From Lachnospiraceae bacterium UBA1748 (GTDB lineage Bacteria > Bacillota > Clostridia > Lachnospirales > Lachnospiraceae): a DNA stretch of 15,713 nucleotides. This document shows, piece after piece, positions 13,813 to 15,713 of this stretch (its first letter is position 1; each line of letters starts with the position of its first letter). The notes under the pieces were generated by a model. That model did no database searches. It saw nothing but the letters and a program-made list of their open reading frames with translations, and was not told where the DNA came from. The stretch lies in contig DCHQ01000069.1 in NCBI GenBank assembly GCA_002314855.1, positions 1 to 15,713 on the forward strand, read 5' to 3'. The position numbers and the translations under genes are program-made.

Positions 13813-15024
13813 CTATTTACAGTAATCTGTAAGAATACTCTTTGGGATAATAGAGCCTATAAAATCAGACTCTCTTGCAATGCTCTTGGCTTCCTCAAGT
13901 GAGCTAGGGAGTCTACGAAGTCCCTTGACGTTATCGCTTGGAACATTAAATAAATCCACGTCAGTTGCTTCAGGAAGTTCCATCTTATTCTCAATACCTT
14001 CAAGAGCAGCATTAATAATAAGTGCAAATGTAAGGTATGGATTAGCCTCAGGATCAGGTGATCTAAGCTCGGCACGTACATATTCACCAGTTGCTGCTGG
14101 AATACGGATAAGCTGTGATCTGTTCTGCTTTGACCATGATACATACTTAGGAGCTTTGTTGCTGCCAAGACGCTCATAGCTTTCGTGTTTAGGATTAAGG
14201 AATAATGTCATCTCTGAGATTCTATTCATTATTCCAGCTATCATATAATCCTGATATGGAAGGTCTTCAGTTCCCTTTATAGAAATATTGATATGGAAAC
14301 CGCTACCTGGCTTATCCTTAAGTGGCTTAGGAGAAAAGTCAGCAACAAGACCATTTCTTGAAGCAATAATCTTAACTACGTTTTTAAATGTTATTGCATT
14401 ATCAGCTGCTGATAGTGCATCAGAATATCTAAAGTCTATTTCGTTTTGACCAGGACCCTCTTCGTGATGAGAGCTTTCAGGCTGTATTCCCATCTTTTCA
14501 AGAGAGAGGCATATTTCACGACGTACATTCTCACCCTTATCATCAGGAGATATATCCATATATCCCGCATTGTCGTAAGGTATTTTAGTAGGATTTCCTT
14601 CTTCGTCTATACGGAAAAGATAGAACTCAAGTTCTGAACCGAAAGCAAATCGAAGTCCCATACTGTCAGCCTTTTTAATAGCTTTAATAAGAATACTTCT
14701 AGTATCGTTATCGAAAACAGTTCCATCAGGATATGTGATTTTACATATCATACGAACAACTCGGCCATGCTCTGGTCTCCATGGAAGTATGGCCAGAGTG
14801 TTAGGATCTGGATGCAAAAACAAATCTGAATGTATGTCTGTAGAAAATCCATATATAGAAGAAGAGTCTATGGCAATACCTTGCCCAAAAGCTCTTGTTA
14901 ATTCAGATGGCATTATTGAAACATTCTTTTGTTTACCATATATATCGCAGAAAGCGAGACGTATGAATTTAACATCTTCTTCCTCAACATACTGTAGTAT
15001 TTCATCAACGCTGTAATTTCCCAT
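13813..15024 (-). CDS. glnA: Glutamine synthetase, type I (short clostridial form)
   Basis: This enzyme makes glutamine from glutamate, ammonia and ATP. It has 403 residues from ATG 15024, preceded by AAAGGA; the longer frame to 15102 has an implausible Phe-rich start translated from the T-rich leader. Active-site blocks are present: DSSSIYGF at 53-60, ELE at 131-133 (metal), EEGPGQNEIDFR at 188-199, GSGFHINI at 240-247 (His244), NRSQLIRIP at 301-309 and ELRSPDPEANPYL at 319-331. The adenylylation-site segment of enterobacterial GS is missing. The R62-type feedback region of Bacillus GS (VRIEESD) reads STDIHSD. The protein ends about 40 residues earlier than usual, just after SIIPKSILTDYCK, so the C-terminal helix that locks the dodecamer is shortened or absent. 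The leader carries an ANTAR-type hairpin. Confidence 0.92.
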   Translation of the reverse strand: MGNYSVDEILQYVEEEDVKFIRLAFCDIYGKQKNVSIMPSELTRAFGQGIAIDSSSIYGFSTDIHSDLFLHPDPNTLAILPWRPEHGRVVRMICKITYPDGTVFDNDTRSILIKAIKKADSMGLRFAFGSELEFYLFRIDEEGNPTKIPYDNAGYMDISPDDKGENVRREICLSLEKMGIQPESSHHEEGPGQNEIDFRYSDALSAADNAITFKNVVKIIASRNGLVADFSPKPLKDKPGSGFHINISIKGTEDLPYQDYMIAGIMNRISEMTLFLNPKHESYERLGSNKAPKYVSWSKQNRSQLIRIPAATGEYVRAELRSPDPEANPYLTFALIINAALEGIENKMELPEATDVDLFNVPSDNVKGLRRLPSSLEEAKSIARESDFIGSIIPKSILTDYCK

Positions 15025-15060
15025 TATACTTTTCCTTTCGTGAAACAACTCAAAAAACAA

Positions 15061-15107
15061 AAAAAGCAAAAAAAAGCAAAATCGAACAATCGGATAATCC
15101 ATCCGAT
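15061..15107 (-). terminator. Candidate leader terminator of glnA
   Basis: On the minus strand a 7-bp stem ATCGGAT/ATCCGAT (15101-15107 with 15089-15095, loop GGATT) starts 3 bases after the hexaloop hairpin. A T-rich region follows, but only after about 6 bases. It is weaker than the glnN terminator, does not share bases with the hexaloop hairpin, and its function is uncertain. Confidence 0.4.
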
Positions 15108-15110
15108 AAA

Positions 15111-15126
15111 TGAACGCCTTTGCTCA
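15111..15126 (-). promoter_or_regulatory. ANTAR-type hexaloop hairpin in the glnA leader
   Basis: Read on the minus strand: stem TGAGC/GTTCA, hexaloop AAAGGC (A1, G4). It sits at the predicted 5' end of the glnA transcript. An alternative hairpin, GCCTT/AAGGC, would use the loop bases and compete with it if transcription starts a few bases earlier. The 16-mer is identical to 3891-3906 on the plus strand. Confidence 0.6.
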
Positions 15127-15132
15127 AGGCTT

Positions 15133-15161
15133 ATTATATAACTGCTAACATATGCACGCAA
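15133..15161 (-). promoter_or_regulatory. Promoter of glnA (minus strand)
   Basis: On the minus strand, TTGCGT (15156-15161) and TATAAT (15133-15138) are separated by 17 bp. The expected transcription start, near 15126, falls at the base of the hexaloop hairpin, as in the glnN leader. Confidence 0.65.
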
Positions 15162-15251
15162 GAAAAAAATGATTTTTTTTAACTGTATGATTATATATAG
15201 TAGAAACACATTCGAGGCGATGCTTGGCACAAAAATCTTATAAAAAAAGTG

Positions 15252-15281
15252 TTGACAGAAAAACTAGGTAAGTAGTATAGT
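15252..15281 (+). promoter_or_regulatory. Promoter of glnN
   Basis: Consensus TTGACA (15252-15257) and TATAGT (15276-15281) with 18-bp spacing. The expected start near 15288 lies just before the hexaloop hairpin. Confidence 0.7.
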
Positions 15282-15290
15282 ATGCACATC

Positions 15291-15306
15291 AAGGCAATGG
15301 CGTCTT
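15291..15306 (+). promoter_or_regulatory. ANTAR-type hexaloop hairpin in the glnN leader
   Basis: Stem AAGGC (15291-15295) / GTCTT (15302-15306) with one G-U pair, hexaloop AATGGC (15296-15301) with A1 and G4. Loop bases 15299-15301 and the whole right arm belong to the left arm of the terminator, so binding here would prevent termination. Confidence 0.65.
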
Positions 15307-15335
15307 AGAGGATGATTCCTCTAGGACGCCTTTTT
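15299..15335 (+). terminator. Leader terminator (attenuator) of glnN
   Basis: A 14-bp stem (15299-15312 with 15317-15330, one G-U pair, loop TGAT) is followed by TTTTTATTTTTT. It stands between the promoter and the glnN start and would stop nearly all transcription unless countered. Confidence 0.85.
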
Positions 15336-15387
15336 ATTTTTTCAGCCTTAAATAATTTGTCTTTATGAGTTTGAAAGGAGAGTCACT

Positions 15388-15713
15388 ATGAAGGACATAT
15401 CTAAGGATTTTGGTAAGCTTGTATTTAACGATCGAGTAATGAAGGCCAATTTATCTAGGGAAGTATATGAGTCACTCAAGAAAACTATAGATGAAGGTGC
15501 TCAGCTTGATGTTAATGTAGCTAATGAAGTTGCAAGAGCAATGAAGGATTGGGCAGTAGAAAATGGTGCAACACACTTTACACATTGGTTCCAGCCACTT
15601 ACAGGTATCACAGCTGAGAAGCATGACAGCTTTATTACACCAGCTCCTGATGACGGAGTAATCCTTGATTTCTCTGGTAAGGAACTTATCCAGGGTGAGC
15701 CGGATGCTTCTTC
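15388..15713 (+). CDS. glnN: Glutamine synthetase, type III (5' part, runs off the window)
   Basis: The first 108 codons are present. ATG 15388 has AAGGAG (15375-15380) at 7 bp. The N-terminus contains the GSIII hallmarks FGKLVFNDRVMKANL (8-22) and THFTHWFQPLTGITAEKHDSF (62-82). The complete family protein is about 700 residues and forms a dodecamer unrelated in size to GSI. It makes glutamine from ammonia, and its presence next to a GSI gene gives the cell two isoenzymes. Transcription must pass the leader terminator, so control by antitermination is likely. The 53 bases between terminator and start hold only the ribosome site. Confidence 0.93.
   Translation, partial: MKDISKDFGKLVFNDRVMKANLSREVYESLKKTIDEGAQLDVNVANEVARAMKDWAVENGATHFTHWFQPLTGITAEKHDSFITPAPDDGVILDFSGKELIQGEPDAS

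Noticed and set aside
15051..15080. A-rich tract as a replication or attachment feature
   Set aside because: It is the T-rich part of the glnA leader next to a hairpin; no direct repeats, integrase or iterons are nearby.
15240..15390. Glutamine riboswitch upstream of glnN
   Set aside because: The leader is too short for the known glutamine aptamers, and a hexaloop hairpin plus terminator explains it better.

Overview
The window looks like chromosome of a low-GC anaerobic Firmicute, most likely a Lachnospiraceae member (Butyrivibrio/Roseburia-like). This is inferred from AT-rich DNA, strong AGGAG-type ribosome binding sites, an ANTAR regulator beside a type I glutamine synthetase, a type III glutamine synthetase, and clostridial-type protein families. 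No plasmid, phage, IS, CRISPR, rRNA or tRNA was seen.

Layout. 1-863: C-terminal part of a probable membrane/HAD fusion protein whose HAD domain lacks its nucleophile. 860-3850: a sulfur and tRNA-modification operon, tcdA, bioB and a rhodanese/PP-loop ATPase. 3851-4122: a gene-poor stretch with four stacked hairpins, one of which copies the nitrogen-leader hairpin found at the right end of the window. 4123-5106: SGNH esterase and its terminator. 5130-7072: a c-di-GMP pair (membrane GGDEF cyclase, PilZ-like protein) joined by two overlapping tiny ORFs. 7075-7335: a small conserved-looking gene on the minus strand. 7417-9235: two small ORFs, then a galactokinase-like GHMP kinase with an unusual sugar-binding motif. 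9262-13145: an operon under a palindromic operator, encoding a YtrA-type GntR regulator, an ABC ATPase, two ABC-2 permeases and a CPBP membrane protease. 13188-15713: a nitrogen-assimilation island with glnA (type I GS) and an ANTAR regulator on the minus strand, divergent from the start of glnN (type III GS) on the plus strand.

Main result. Both glutamine synthetase transcripts appear to begin, within a few bases of their predicted starts, with a 5-bp stem capped by an AANGGC hexaloop (A at position 1, G at position 4, as known for ANTAR RNA targets). In the glnN leader the hairpin shares bases with the left arm of a 14-bp intrinsic terminator, so only one of the two can form. This is the expected architecture for ANTAR-controlled antitermination, and the ANTAR gene sits next to glnA. 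A third copy, with the same 16-mer as the glnA leader and again overlapping a terminator, lies at 3891-3930, far from any recognisable nitrogen gene. The ANTAR protein has a degenerate receiver (Asn at the phospho-acceptor position, Ser for the acidic pair), so it is probably not switched by phosphorylation. Only one hexaloop hairpin was found per leader, although known ANTAR targets carry two.
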